NCBI GenBank assembly: GCA_020284085.1
Contig: JACEVL010000767.1
Coordinates: 124,001 to 188,000, forward strand
Direction: 5' to 3'
DNA from: Aporrectodea caliginosa
Lineage: Eukaryota; Annelida; Clitellata; Crassiclitellata; Lumbricidae
DNA length: 64,000 nucleotides
Part shown: piece after piece, positions 20,101-28,324 of the stretch
Layout: every line of letters starts with the position of its first letter
Numbering within the stretch: position 1 is the stretch's first letter
The notes under the pieces: generated by a model
Database searches by the model: none
Told to the model about the DNA's origin: nothing
Seen by the model: the letters and a program-made list of their open reading frames with translations, nothing else
Translations under genes and position numbers: made by a program

Positions 20101-22416
20101 CTTCAACTGTATTTACTGGCTGAACTGGAGTGGAATTTTGAGTAAAAGAAGCATCAACAACAGATGTTTGATGGAAAACAGTGTCTACTTTAGCAACTTC
20201 AGGGGATGAAAGCGGCTTGTCTGACATGTGATTGCTGGTTACATCCTCTGCAATCGACGACAAAGTAGCACCAGCCTTCTTCTCTTCAACTGTATTTACT
20301 GGCTGAACTGGAGTGGAATTTTGAGTAAAAGAAGCGTCAACAACAGATGTTACATGGAAAACAGTGTCTACTTTAGCAACTTCAGGGGATGAAATCGGCC
20401 TGCCTAACAAGTGAACACTGGTTACATCTTCTGCAACTGAAGGCTGAATAGTACCATCTGTGTACTTGTGTTGCATAGCATAACCATCGCAAAGCTCCAC
20501 GTAACTGCCGGGAAATATTCCTCGCTTTCCACGAAGCTCTCCTTCCATCCACTGGTCATCCACCTGGCCAATCACCACAACAAGTTCCCCCGCATCAAAC
20601 CCAAGTTCATTGTCATTCTCGGGAGCAAATGCAAACAGAGTTCGTACAAACTGCACACCTTTAGCCACCTCTACGCTGGCACCCGGTATTTCTCCGACCA
20701 GCAGAGAACCCGCTACAGGCAGTGAATCTTCCGGAAGCGTTTCTGAATCGCTGCCAGGTTTTGAGTAAAATGCATGAGATGTTTTGAGAGTGTACTCTTC
20801 TTCGGCTGAGATGGGAGCCGTCTGCTCCTCGAACGAAGGAGTCGGTTCAGTCTCTCCGAGATGTGACTTCTTCAAGATCAGTTGCTCTGCATTTGGATCC
20901 TGCCACCAGTCAAATTTCGACTTCTTCTTGCCGTCATTGACAACCTCCTCTGGGGTTTCAAGAGAGCCCTCGAAGATCTCGACAAATGCAAGCGGGAACT
21001 GACCGACTTTATCACCGCACCGTCCCAAAGCAAACACATCATCAACCATGCGAAAGACTTCAATGACGTCATCCTTTCTGAGACTCAATTCATCATCGAG
21101 CTGAGCGTCGAGGTCGTGAGTTGCCCGTGCTTTGGCCACTGGATTCTCTTTTCCAACGGCTGACGGAAGCACTGGAGATTTAGTTTCATCTGAACTCGGT
21201 TCAGATTGATTTTGTGGAATTGATTCCACCCCTGATTTTGACTGAGACTTGTGAGTATCTTCCGCTGATATCGAGATCAGCTCTTTAACAAACGTGAGAG
21301 GGAAAATGCCTGTACGTTCGTCGACCGTACCCTTCCACCAACTGGCATCAACTGAGCTAAGACCAACGATTATTTCACCTGCAAAACACAGAACTTCATT
21401 ACCAGATGTCTCTCCCACAAGCAGAAAACAAGTTAATGAAACAAGCCAAACTAGATGCTCATCCTCCATTGTGTAGAAGTATTTCTGACATACTAATGTG
21501 GCACATTAGGATGGGAGAGTTAAATGGTAACATTCTTATTTGAAGAACAAGTAGCTCAGGATTGAAAGACGCATATCAATACCTGCATAAGTCAGGTTAA
21601 CCCATTTCAGTAGCTGCTTTTCATAGTCTGCCTGGACCCTGGTTTGCCTGTCCATTTTAACGTTAGTGCGTTATCGTAGAGACATTAAATAGTCATTAGA
21701 TTATAGTATAAAATACAACTGGAGCTATATAAGTTATTACTTTGTAATATAGTATCATAGCAAGTCAATGTGAGCATACAAATGGAACATGACATAATGC
21801 AAGGTAGCTGCCAAATATGTTTGCCTTTACTACAGTATTAACCCTTTAACGACGAGCGTGTACTAAAATGCATGGGAAAACAATGCAGCTTGTCGTTAAA
21901 GGGTTAAAGATTATAAATCTACTCCTACAAGTGTACTTTGCTGAACTACATAACCAGCAAAAGACAGATTGTTGTTAGTTTGTAGGCATTGCATCTAAGC
22001 TGATACTTTGAATTCTCTCTCTCTGTCTCTCTCTCTCTGTCGGTCTCTGTCTCTCTCTGTCTGTCGCTGTCTGTCTCTGTCTCTCTCTCTCATTCCAGCT
22101 CAAGTTTTACAGCAACAGTAACAATAGTTATCACCAAACCTTTGCGAAATGACAGATCCTCTGCCATTTCTCCGTGAAAAGACCTCATTGCAAGAAACAC
22201 CTTCTGCCCCTCCTTCACACATGGCAGCTCGAGCGGCTCCGCGAAATTCTTTGGAAAGTTTCCGACTTGAGATGATTGGCTGTGGTTGCGACCTATCAGC
22301 CAGTTGTCATCAACCGCTCCGGTAACCTCGACAACATCTCCGATTGCAAGACGAATCTCGCCCGGCTCAGGATTGGCAAACTCAAATGATGCTCTAACGT
22401 AGCAACTTCCTGGCAT
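2191..22416 (-). CDS. DNMBP: Dynamin-binding protein (Tuba) orthologue, Cdc42 GEF scaffold, 19 coding exons
   Basis: Exons in transcript order: 22416-22140, 21378-18349, 17394-17312, 16942-16801, 16587-16343, 16127-15989, 15371-15280, 14557-14408, 13844-13739, 13334-13219, 12178-12074, 11603-11472, 10858-10697, 10081-9899, 8816-8646, ~7604-7403, 5010-4853, 4117-3986, 2394-2191. The joins keep phase and total 5829 nt (1942 residues; human Tuba is 1577). Domain order is SH3 x4 (about 6-64, 70-125, 175-229, 335-389), a long acidic and proline-rich linker, a short coiled coil, DH (about 1205-1420), BAR (about 1450-1690), then SH3 five and six. This order is diagnostic of Tuba, which in vertebrates activates Cdc42, binds dynamin through its N-terminal SH3s and binds N-WASP or Ena/VASP proteins through its last SH3. 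The start ATG lies 8 nt inside an exon with acceptor TTCTTGTAG, so a 5' UTR exon lies upstream and was not found. The acceptor near 7604 is the only weak junction. Confidence 0.93.
2890..3633. mobile_element. Non-autonomous hAT-like DNA transposon with 8-bp TSD
   Basis: The ends are CATTAGCGTCGCCA on the left and the complement of CAGTGGCGTCGCCA on the right. The flanking 8 bp CATTTTAC are identical at 2882-2889 and 3634-3641. An 8-bp duplication with CAGTGGCG-type ends is typical of hAT. The interior has G-run and C-run rich margins and contains an older SINE-like insertion (about 3175-3390). No transposase was seen. Confidence 0.8.
3175..3390 (-). mobile_element. SINE family D copy nested in the hAT-like element
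   Basis: Shares the order of blocks with 33015-33265, 37270-37510 and 45160-45300 (CTGCTCATTTTTCAATGAA on the opposite strand, GCCCATTTGAATGGGCG-like, GCTAGCCCGAGGTTT-like). Confidence 0.6.
4518..4580. mobile_element. TTAA-flanked 63-bp palindromic element, copy 1
   Basis: Perfect ends CCCTTTAACGACGAGC and its complement, with TTAA on both sides. Lies in a DNMBP intron and shares its right TTAA with copy 2. Confidence 0.75.
4585..4648. mobile_element. TTAA-flanked palindromic element, copy 2 (diverged)
   Basis: Ends ACCATTTAATGATGAGC and GCTCATCATTAAAGGT pair with each other. Abuts copy 1 with a shared TTAA, and TTAA follows at 4649. Confidence 0.65.
5165..6575 (+). mobile_element. 5'-truncated LINE with open reverse transcriptase frame and (CTTA)n tail
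   Basis: The frame is open from about 5157 to the stop at 6480-6482 (430 codons counted from 5190). Reverse transcriptase landmarks appear in order: WKMSIITPVPK, ADYRPISITPILCRVLER, ALDFSKAFDTVQH (motif A), QGSGLGP (motif B), KYADDSYLLIP (catalytic YADD, motif C) and KILGVTLSEQFNF. The endonuclease and N-terminal RT are missing and no initiator Met is evident, so it is a 5'-truncated copy. The 3' end reads TTTTCAATAAAGGATA followed by a (CTTA)n run. The sequence resembles the Jockey/CR1-like group of non-LTR elements; the clade is not resolved. It lies in sense opposite to its host, a DNMBP intron. Lack of stops suggests a recent insertion. Confidence 0.88.
6708..7022. mobile_element. Old hAT-like short element (CAGGGG ends)
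   Basis: Ends CAGGGGCATGAAAA and, inverted, CAGAGGTATCAAAA, each followed inward by a GGGCC-rich block. No clear target duplication (ATATAGGC against GTGTAGAT). Confidence 0.45.
7039..7139 (-). mobile_element. 3' tail of the (CTTA)n LINE family
   Basis: On the minus strand: a stretch ending TTAAACAATATACTTACTTACTT, preceded by TATGTGCACCAGAGTGCGGA, matching the 3' end at 25650-25720. Confidence 0.7.
7319..7381. mobile_element. TTAA-flanked palindromic element, copy 3
   Basis: CCCTTTAACGACGAGC start, CTCGTCGTGAAAGGG end. TTAA on the left, TTGA on the right (decayed). Confidence 0.7.
7676..7912 (+). mobile_element. SINE family A copy
   Basis: tRNA-like head with A-box-like GATGCGGTGGTGTATCAG and B-box-like CAGGTTCAAATCTACC, then the body ACCTCACTCATCTCATCCC and the 3' end GACCTGCCTTCGGGCAGAG, finishing in (CAT)n. 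Confidence 0.75.
8111..8493. mobile_element. Terminal-inverted-repeat element containing a 31-bp perfect palindrome
   Basis: Ends AGCTAGTTCAGCATTAT (8111-8127) and its exact complement (8477-8493), flanked by TA on both sides. Inside at 8132-8197 is a perfect inverted repeat with 31-bp arms and a 4-nt loop. A coding-like stretch follows from an ATG at 8218 (MADRLEESFRMDLLESMKGR, one stop, then FEEIYNRTRPHDNFNEL). Superfamily not assigned. Confidence 0.7.
9010..9208 (-). mobile_element. LINE family 3 fragment, C-terminus and 3' tail
   Basis: The minus strand encodes a C-terminal tail SLKTVLFSQGWVWSAPE-stop, close to the KSLKSFFFSRGWAGSAPE-stop tail at 31630-31681. The 3' end includes GGGCCGTTATGTAAATC and an ATGAATG-type tail. 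Confidence 0.55.
9210..9574. mobile_element. hAT-like short element with CAGTGCTTCCCAAA ends
   Basis: Terminal inverted repeats CAGTGCTTCCCAAA and TTTGGGAAGCACTG. CCGCGGACCGGCACCGGTCC lies just inside the left end, and a duplicated TTTCTGCCGGTCCGTGACAC block near the right end (9508-9565). Inserted in a SINE family C copy (GTAGGG... resumes at 9585). Target duplication not clean. Confidence 0.65.
9585..9645 (+). mobile_element. SINE family C fragment
   Basis: Body segment TAGGGACCTCGATCTAGTCC followed by TTCATGCACAGTTGCTCATC; interrupted on the left by the hAT-like element. Confidence 0.5.
10143..10322 (-). mobile_element. SINE family A copy
   Basis: Reverse orientation of the 7676 copy: GTTCTCTGCCTGAAGTCAGG, CACCCAGGGATGAGATGAG, then the head with GATTTGAACCTGCGACC. 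Confidence 0.7.
10328..10430 (-). mobile_element. 3' tail of the (CTTA)n LINE family
   Basis: The minus strand carries TTTAATAAAGAATATACTTA then CTTACTTC, preceded by CACCAGAGTGCAGCTCTTC, next to the SINE. Confidence 0.7.
11250..11276. repeat. (GTAT)n microsatellite
   Basis: About six GTAT units in a DNMBP intron. Confidence 0.9.
11695..11756. mobile_element. TTAA-associated palindromic element, copy 4
   Basis: CACTTTAACAACGAGCTGC start and CTCGGCGTTGAAGTC end; TTTA to the left and TTAA to the right. Confidence 0.65.
12315..12668 (+). mobile_element. LINE family 2, C-terminal RT tail, 3' end with (AGAAT)n
   Basis: Open frame with QAPRYLCDLMRRPIS, AYASVGPLLWNDLP and SLKTFLFSRGPSHWKRF-stop, the usual C-terminal pattern of CR1/L2/Jockey-like LINEs. 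After the stop, TGCGAGAGGCGCTTTATAA and then an (AGAAT)n run. 5'-truncated, in a DNMBP intron. Confidence 0.8.
12700..12885 (+). mobile_element. SINE family E copy
   Basis: tRNA-like head GGGGCAATGGTTGAATGGTA with B-box GCAGGTTCGATACC and closing GCCCC, then a body shared in reverse with 15480-15655 and 46960-47150 (CAGCCTTCCACTCCC; GGCGCCTAGCAGGCTGC). Confidence 0.7.
13455..13540 (-). mobile_element. LINE family 3 / SINE B 3' tail
   Basis: The minus strand reads GAGCGCCTCTGAGTAGATAT then GAGGTGCTATATAAATTC and (GAAT)n. Confidence 0.65.
14958..15090 (-). mobile_element. SINE family C copy
   Basis: On the minus strand: GAGATGGTTACTGTGTTGGA, then ATCCTTCACTCACAGTTGC, with a decayed tRNA-like head at 15040-15090. 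Confidence 0.55.
15480..15655 (-). mobile_element. SINE family E copy
   Basis: Same blocks as 46960-47150: GTCTTAGCAGCCTGTTAGGC, GAGGGGCTACGGGTATC, and TTCAAGCAAGAGTGTTACC. Confidence 0.65.
17120..17185 (+). mobile_element. LINE family 2-like 3' tail fragment
   Basis: GAGAGCGCTTCTGAATAG followed by GAGAGAGTCGCTATATAAAT. Confidence 0.45.
17785..17910 (-). mobile_element. SINE family C copy
   Basis: The minus-strand head GCTGATTGGTTAGAGCCC and B-box-like GCGGGCTTGAATCTC are followed by GAGATGGTTACTGTGTAGG. Confidence 0.6.
18349..21378 (-). other. DNMBP: DNMBP 3030-nt exon: rest of SH3-2, SH3-3, SH3-4, repeat-rich linker
   Basis: One uninterrupted exon encodes residues 93-1102. It starts with GEIIVGL completing SH3-2 (WWKGTV, GIFPLTFV), then SH3-3 (ARATHDLDA to QFPLAFVEIF) and SH3-4 (VRTLFAFAPEN to GIFPGSYVEL). 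The following ~700 residues look disordered. They hold about three copies of a 61-residue repeat (183 bp; around 19915-20425), a run of five-residue KSEA-type repeats (about 19545-19695), a KPKPKPKP run, and proline motifs such as PPRPAKPRPS and CRPAPPRPPS near the end that are plausible SH3 ligands. The donor is GAAG then GTAATT. The open frame extends 91 nt upstream of 21378, but that part is intronic. Confidence 0.92.
21842..21903. mobile_element. TTAA-flanked palindromic element, copy 5
   Basis: CCCTTTAACGACGAGC start, CTTGTCGTTAAAGGG end, TTAA on both sides. In DNMBP intron 1, opposite orientation to copy 1. Confidence 0.75.
22014..22092. repeat. (CT)n/(CTGT)n microsatellite
   Basis: Imperfect CTCTGTCTCT runs, about 80 bp. 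Confidence 0.9.
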
Positions 22417-22424
22417 CCTCCCCT
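22140..22424 (-). other. DNMBP: DNMBP first coding exon: SH3-1 and start of SH3-2
   Basis: The ATG at 22416 opens a protein beginning MPGSCYVRASFEF. The first SH3 shows the ALYDY-like RASFEF, the acidic RT loop and a GNFPKNFAEPL C-terminal strand. The second SH3 starts at QKVFLAMRSFHGE and is cut after SFRKG by a phase-1 donor (AAAG then GTTTGG). The exon acceptor TTTTCTTGTAG ends at 22425, leaving 8 nt of 5' UTR. A CT-rich microsatellite (22014-22092) begins about 50 nt into the following intron. Confidence 0.9.
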
Positions 22425-22534
22425 ACAAGAAAATATCACAACTGTAAGGACAATCCCTTATTCCCTGTGTCCCAGACCGCATGACTGAATCGTCCCACAG
22501 CAGACAACTTAATGAGGAAAACATTTTAACAAGA

Positions 22535-22622
22535 ATGCTTTATTGTGCTTGATTTCATGTAAACCAAAGTGCAGTTATGCAGTTGGATAAAAAAAGAATA
22601 TACTAACTTACTTACCTACTCA
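22535..22622 (+). mobile_element. 3' tail of the (CTTA)n LINE family
   Basis: AACCAAAGTGCAGTTATGC, then AAAAGAATATACTAACTTAC. Confidence 0.6.
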
Positions 22623-23325
22623 ACTGCACATATTGAGCTGTTGCTCATTGTTGCCTTGTAAGCGAGAAAATAAATAACAAGTAAGGTTCCTTTTGTGATC
22701 AACTGCCCCAATATGCGAGAAACAGACAGCGCTTTGATACAGATAAATAATACTACTTCATCAAATTAGTTAATTGTTCTTTTACTATAGAATGCAACGC
22801 TGCAGGAAAAAACATTGCATCTGTAGCATAACAACGTTCACCTCTTCAGAGTGTAATTGTAATTACGACAATTTCTATAGCATCATCAGTCGCAAGCTAC
22901 TTCTAGGATGTTTTAGACGCTCAACTGACAGCACAAATACTAAGAGTCACATAGCAAGTTCAGTTTTAGCTGATTTTTTTAAACATAAATGCTTTTGACT
23001 TCCTGAATGAGATTAATTGAGATGAATTTGTTTATTGCAAAGAACAGGTTTTAGGTTACAATCTTGAAACGGCAAGTACAGTGCAACCAGATCCAAGAAA
23101 CGCTAATAGCTTATACTAAGGTTGACCCCTCTTTCTGGATTATTACTTGTAAATGTATTTGATACTTAATTAGGACTTAAATAATAATAATAATAACAAT
23201 AATAACAGTAATAACAGCAGGACAGCACCACAATACTACCAATATCAATGGTGCAGAGAGACTATTCAAGAGATGCGGGCCAGCAACTTGAAAGGCCCAA
23301 TCGCCCATTCTAGTTGTAGTTGTTA

Positions 23326-23354
23326 GTTTAGTGTAGGCAGTGCCTACACTAAAC
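23326..23354. repeat. Perfect 14-bp palindrome with 1-nt spacer
   Basis: GTTTAGTGTAGGCA, G, TGCCTACACTAAAC. The right half recurs at 23687-23703 (CTGCCTACACTAAACAG). Confidence 0.8.
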
Positions 23355-23689
23355 AAGCCTACAATGGCATGGCAAAACACTATCAAGACCCAAGCAACAC
23401 AAACACAACACAAAGAATGTGGTCAGTGATATTTACAATACAACAAACAAATGTGTTTGATATTGCCTGCCTTCCAAAGTTCTGTAGTGCCCTACATTTT
23501 TATGGCAGGACTATCCACCGGGAATGCCCATTCTCATAGTCTGCATATCCATTGCTCCATCTTTTATTGGTGTACACACATGATAAGTGCCCTCTTTACT
23601 TGTGCATATACTACACAGATATGTTTGATAGCTCGTTAGTTGGTTATCTAGACAATAGAGTGTCTCTTAAGTACTTCACAGAGGCACTG

Positions 23690-23855
23690 CCTACACTAAA
23701 CAGTCATACGACACAACATTGATGGCCCAAAGCAATTGTGCATGAAGGACTCGTTCAAGGTCCTAGACAGTGACCAACTGAGTGGCGGCTCAAACCAATA
23801 CCCTCTGCAGTACAAGCTGAGGATTCTATCCATTCAACTACCACGCCTCATAACA
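23690..23855 (-). mobile_element. SINE family C copy
   Basis: GCATGAAGGACTCGTTCAAGG body with a decayed head containing CAACTACCACGCCTC on the plus strand. Confidence 0.5.
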
Positions 23856-24371
23856 AAATAATAGAACCTCACCTCTCAAATTTATCCAACAAATTCAGTG
23901 ACTAAGTTTATACCTGTAGATTTCTCTCACTGAGAATTTATAAGTTCGGCATCTTATACAGCAACTAAGGTTTGGAAGTATAATTTTACATGAGTCACAG
24001 CATCATCGAATTATATCGAAATATTGATAGAAGTTTGGCAGTGAGAAAAAAACCCGTAGGTTCTCACCTTTACCTATGAAAAATGGTCATTCTATATAAG
24101 CTTTAGCACATCAGTTGTAACTTTCTTGTAACCAGGTGTTGTCACTGGCAGGTAGACTACAAAATAAGTCAAACTGAATTTTAACAGACTTTTGCTTTAA
24201 GAACAGAAATGCAAGTTTTACTAATGCAAAAGAACAATGGTAACAGAAAAATCGTAGCAATAAAGTAATTATTAGTTCAGTCTACACAAAAAGTCAAACG
24301 AGCTTTTAATTGAAATCACAAAAACATCAATTATAGTCTACATTAAACTCCACCATCCATTTAGTCTTTTA

Positions 24372-24741
24372 TGTGATGTCGGCCGAGAGAAGGGACCACT
24401 TGTCTGGAATGGACTTATTACCAGTTTCCATAAGCTTATACCATCAGAAAATCAGGGTAAAAATTTCAGAACGTTTGGCCCAAAATTTATGAACTTCTGA
24501 GAGAAAATATAAAATATCATTTGGTGGGAAATCACCTATAAATATTAAACTGTCTCTACTCGATGCGTTAATACCAGATTTTGGTCTTAGTATATGTGGA
24601 GTAATATAGGTCGCTATACAGCAATTATTAGCTTCAGGTGCAGTAATTACATGCAAAAATTAATAATCACGATATTACGAAAACCAATTTTCCGTTGATC
24701 TAGAACCCGACAACTGGTCCCTTCTCTCAGCCGACGTCACA
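24372..24741. mobile_element. 370-bp terminal-inverted-repeat element flanked by TA
   Basis: Left TGTGATGTCGGCCGAGAGAA then GGGACCACTTGTC; the right end is the near-exact complement (three mismatches in about 35). TA precedes and follows. No coding capacity seen. Confidence 0.65.
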
Positions 24742-24999
24742 TATGTAGCTTAAAATTCTAGAGCATTACCCTTCTTCCATAAAGTCTTGCTGGGTTAGTA
24801 ACTGTGGTAGGTTTCTATGACTGTGCACTAAATAATCCAAAACTGCCATAGGCCAAATTAAGACTTGTAACTGTCATTACAAGTAAATACACTTGGCTCA
24901 TATTAACATACAATAGTGGTCGGGTCTAGGCTCAGCCAAGTTTACTAAAACAATTTCAAAACTTAAGCGGCCCACTCCAAAAATAGGCTTATCAAATAT

Positions 25000-25720
25000 G
25001 CAGATGATAATTATCTGCTGGTACCCTCATCAAATAGTGGCAAACGAACTCAACCATGCGTCTCCTGGACGGAAACATGTAATCTTAAACTAAATAAGAA
25101 AAAACCTTTGAGATGGTGATCAGACGGCCATGGGGCGTGCAGGGCATGACTTTGTTCCGGATGTCACCCCAGGATTGACTAGGGTCTTGAGCCTGAATGT
25201 TCTAGGGGTTAAGGTTACAGAGGTTCTCATCTTTGAGCAGCATATAACCCAAATACGCTGTAAGGCAAGATAATCAATGTACGAACTGCGCATTCTTGTT
25301 GTACATGGCCTCACAGGTCCGCAACTTTATGATGTAGTACGTGCAACAACAGTGGCTCATTTACGCTGCCCTGGCATGGTGGGGTTTGCGGGACAAAAGG
25401 AGCCGACTCCTGTCAGTAATAAGCAAGCTAATCCATCTCTGGTACCTTCCTGATGACTACCCAACATTTGAGCGACTTTGTCTTGAATCCTGGTGAACCT
25501 GGACCGCTTACTGCATATGTTACTTCCCCAAAAAAGCCCCAGCAACATACCTGCGACCGCGATCGCATGACCATTGTGTACCTCTTGCAGATAATTTACA
25601 GCGCAAGACGACGTTTATTATTATAATGTTGTACTCATATTGACAGTTGATTGTTATTAAGACATATGTACACCACAGTGCGGATATGCAATTGGTTTAA
25701 TAAAGAATATACTTACTCAC
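25000..25720 (+). mobile_element. Decayed copy of the (CTTA)n LINE
   Basis: Begins around KYADDNYLLVPSSNS (catalytic YADD region), with many stops and frameshifts. Ends TTTAATAAAGAATATACTTA then CTCACTTA. Clearly older than the 5165 copy. Confidence 0.75.
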
Positions 25721-25784
25721 TTATAACAAGTCATTTAAACACAAGAGTCTAAGTTCGTACATGCGCACATGTCCGCTTGTTTAA

Positions 25785-25847
25785 CACTTTAACAACGAAA
25801 GTATACTAAAAGCGACTGGGAAACCGATGCAGCTCGGCGTTAAAGTG
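25785..25847. mobile_element. TTAA-flanked palindromic element, copy 6
   Basis: CACTTTAACAACGAAAG start and CTCGGCGTTAAAGTG end; TTAA left, ATAA right. Confidence 0.65.
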
Positions 25848-26612
25848 ATAAATAAATATATCCCAAACAGCAATGTCAAGTTTAGGACATGTGAAGCTCC
25901 TATGGGCACACTGTCATATTAGCTTCATATTATGCCCTACACATGCCGCTGCCGTTGAGATATCTCCAGTAGTTAACTTTAAACCTTAGCATCACTTTGG
26001 TCACGATAAAAACACCATTCTTCTCATCTCTATAACCAACTCACTCATCATTTGCATAAAAACAAGTTCTTTAATCTAATTTATAGGCATGAACAGATGT
26101 AGATCATATCCGGGTCTATGACAACAAAGCCGAGGCCTTCCTACAGCAGACGAAAATATGACAAAAACAAGTACAAAAGTTCATCATATCTCAGAAAATT
26201 TAATAATCAGTTTTTAAACAGACCTCATTGTTGCTACTGACAATTACTGTTAAAATGTTTAAATTTGTTTAAAAGAAAAAATTAAATATAATCCAACGGC
26301 ACACCCGACAAAAATAGAACCAGAAACCGGAAGTCAGTGTTTTCAGCAAACGCCCATCAGACGCTGTACATTTGTTTCTGCCATGTAACATTGCATTTGT
26401 TTAGTGCCTTGATATATTTCAACCTGAAACTGCGATTGCTCGAATCGGGCAAATCAATTTTTCTTGGCTGCAGGCGAAAACTAAAGGCTATTGGTGTGCT
26501 TGACACAGTATATGGTTCTGAACTTCTTATACTTAACAGAGGCGTGCTGACTTACTTACTTACTTACTCTTATCATGTACAATCTGTACAAAATTCGGCG
26601 AGGTTGGTGAAA

Positions 26613-26697
26613 CCACGGTATAAGCAAAGATTTTAGAGTCGTATATAGAGTAGTCTACGACTCTAACATCTTTGGTATAAGTACTTATACTGTGATG
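26613..26697. repeat. Hairpin-forming inverted repeat
   Basis: Arms AAAGATTTTAGAGTCGTA (26626-26643) and TACGACTCTAACATCTTT (26656-26673), one mismatch, extended outward by GGTATAAG modules. Confidence 0.65.
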
Positions 26698-27534
26698 AAA
26701 CCATAAAATTTCTCTTCAATATTAGGCCTACATAGCCTAGCTATTATTATTAGTGCTTTGCGTTGGCAGGAATTAATTGTCTTTAAATTTTCTGCGGCCA
26801 AGTAGGCCCTACTGACAGTTAACAACTATCACTTGTATGAGTACTATTGTGTAGTTTCCCTTTTGTGATTTTTTATAATATAATGGTTAGCTTAGGTAAT
26901 GGAAAATTGCTTTTCTACAATTACTTGTGTGTCACTCGTTCTAACTTCCTAGTATTTTCGTGTGCATTGTTTCACTATATTCCGTTTTCTAGAATTTTTC
27001 GTTGTATTAATTTTGACATTTTCATAGTCAGTATCTTTTCTAGGCTTTTTCATGACATGGGTCAGCATTTATCCTTCATGTCTTTTGGAGCTCACATGGA
27101 TTAGTTTTTTGTTACTACATAACTGTAGGCCTACAATTGTTAACTCTAATAAAATCAGTCATCATCTTAATTTTCCTTAATAATTGTACACAACAACCAG
27201 CAACCTACAGTTGTGTTTGGGATGAAGGAGAGGTATGCATATCACAGATGATGGCCTCCAAGGTTTACATGGAATTCACTAATGCAAATATGTTTATTTT
27301 GTATTCTAGAAATCTCAAACATATCCATTTCAACCTGCTGCTTTTCCATTTCTCTCAAACTAATAATAACAGCTCATCGTCCCTTCTCCAAACCCAGCTA
27401 ATGCAGCTTGTTCTTTCCGTATAATGTGTCGAAAACGTTTCATGAATGCATTTGTGCTGTGTACTTAGCTTTAATTTCCTTACTTAATTACTTACGTTAA
27501 ATTTATAGCCAGGGTACACATATTTTGGTAGCAG

Positions 27535-27670
27535 TGGCCAAGCTGAGAGAGGCGATGAGAGATCGGAACACATGGAGAAGGCTGACTATGACGGTTGCTA
27601 GGATTCAGCGAATCGACGGCACAAGGTGGCCAAGGGAAAACTTATTAGGAAGACAAAATTTCCATTGGGA
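27535..27670 (+). mobile_element. Possible LINE C-terminal fragment
   Basis: One frame reads AKLREAMRDRNTWRRL then VARIQRIDGTRW, like the DRxxWR tail of retrotransposon proteins, and ends at a stop near 27680. Confidence 0.4.
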
Positions 27671-28263
27671 CATAATTATAGTCTGAACCAGTGTTCGGCG
27701 AAATTCCCTTTTATGTAACACACTGTTTTTGTATGCATTCATGTATTTATGTATACATGATTTCGTGTATGTAGTTGAATATTTATTTAGCGAGAAGCAA
27801 ACTGTAAGTCATGAACTGTGGCAAACATCATGTATTTCATATATTCATCAGAAATTGCTTATAATGTTTTCAAAATAAAATTATAACAGCAACAACAAAC
27901 AGTCAAGTCAGTATGCATTTTTCACTGACTGCAGTACTCAAAAAAATCCAATCAGACAACCATTACTGCTTATAGCAAAATGCTTCTCAGCTGTTGAACT
28001 TGTTTTACAGTCACTCATAGCATCTCGGCACAAAACATATTATTCCATATAGGAATATTGAACTTCTGCAGTCTGTTACACCATAGCTTCCTTGTAATCA
28101 TTTTCTATAACTGAACTAAATCTGGGAGCCATATCCTAGATCTCGTTAGATCAGAACTCATGTTATACTGAAGCGTGTTATACGGAGGCTTTGGTGTATC
28201 ATAATGGACATTCAGTGTCAGGCAATGAAGCAAAAGCAGTGTGTGCCATTAACAATCCTTTAA

Positions 28264-28324
28264 CACTTTAATGAGAGTGTACTAAAAGTGACGGGGAAAC
28301 CAAATGTAGCTCACCATTGAAGTG
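28264..28324. mobile_element. TTAA-flanked palindromic element, copy 7
   Basis: CACTTTAATGAGAGTG start, CACCATTGAAGTG end, TTAA on both sides. Confidence 0.65.

Noticed and set aside
18388..21163. Plus-strand open frames opposite the big DNMBP exon
   Set aside because: Antisense shadows of a long coding exon with repeats.
21379..21469. N-terminal extension (MEDEHLVW...) of the long minus-strand frame
   Set aside because: A hydrophobic stretch looks like a signal peptide, but it lies upstream of a good acceptor (TTTTGCAG) and the SH3-2 fold requires the spliced join to 22140.
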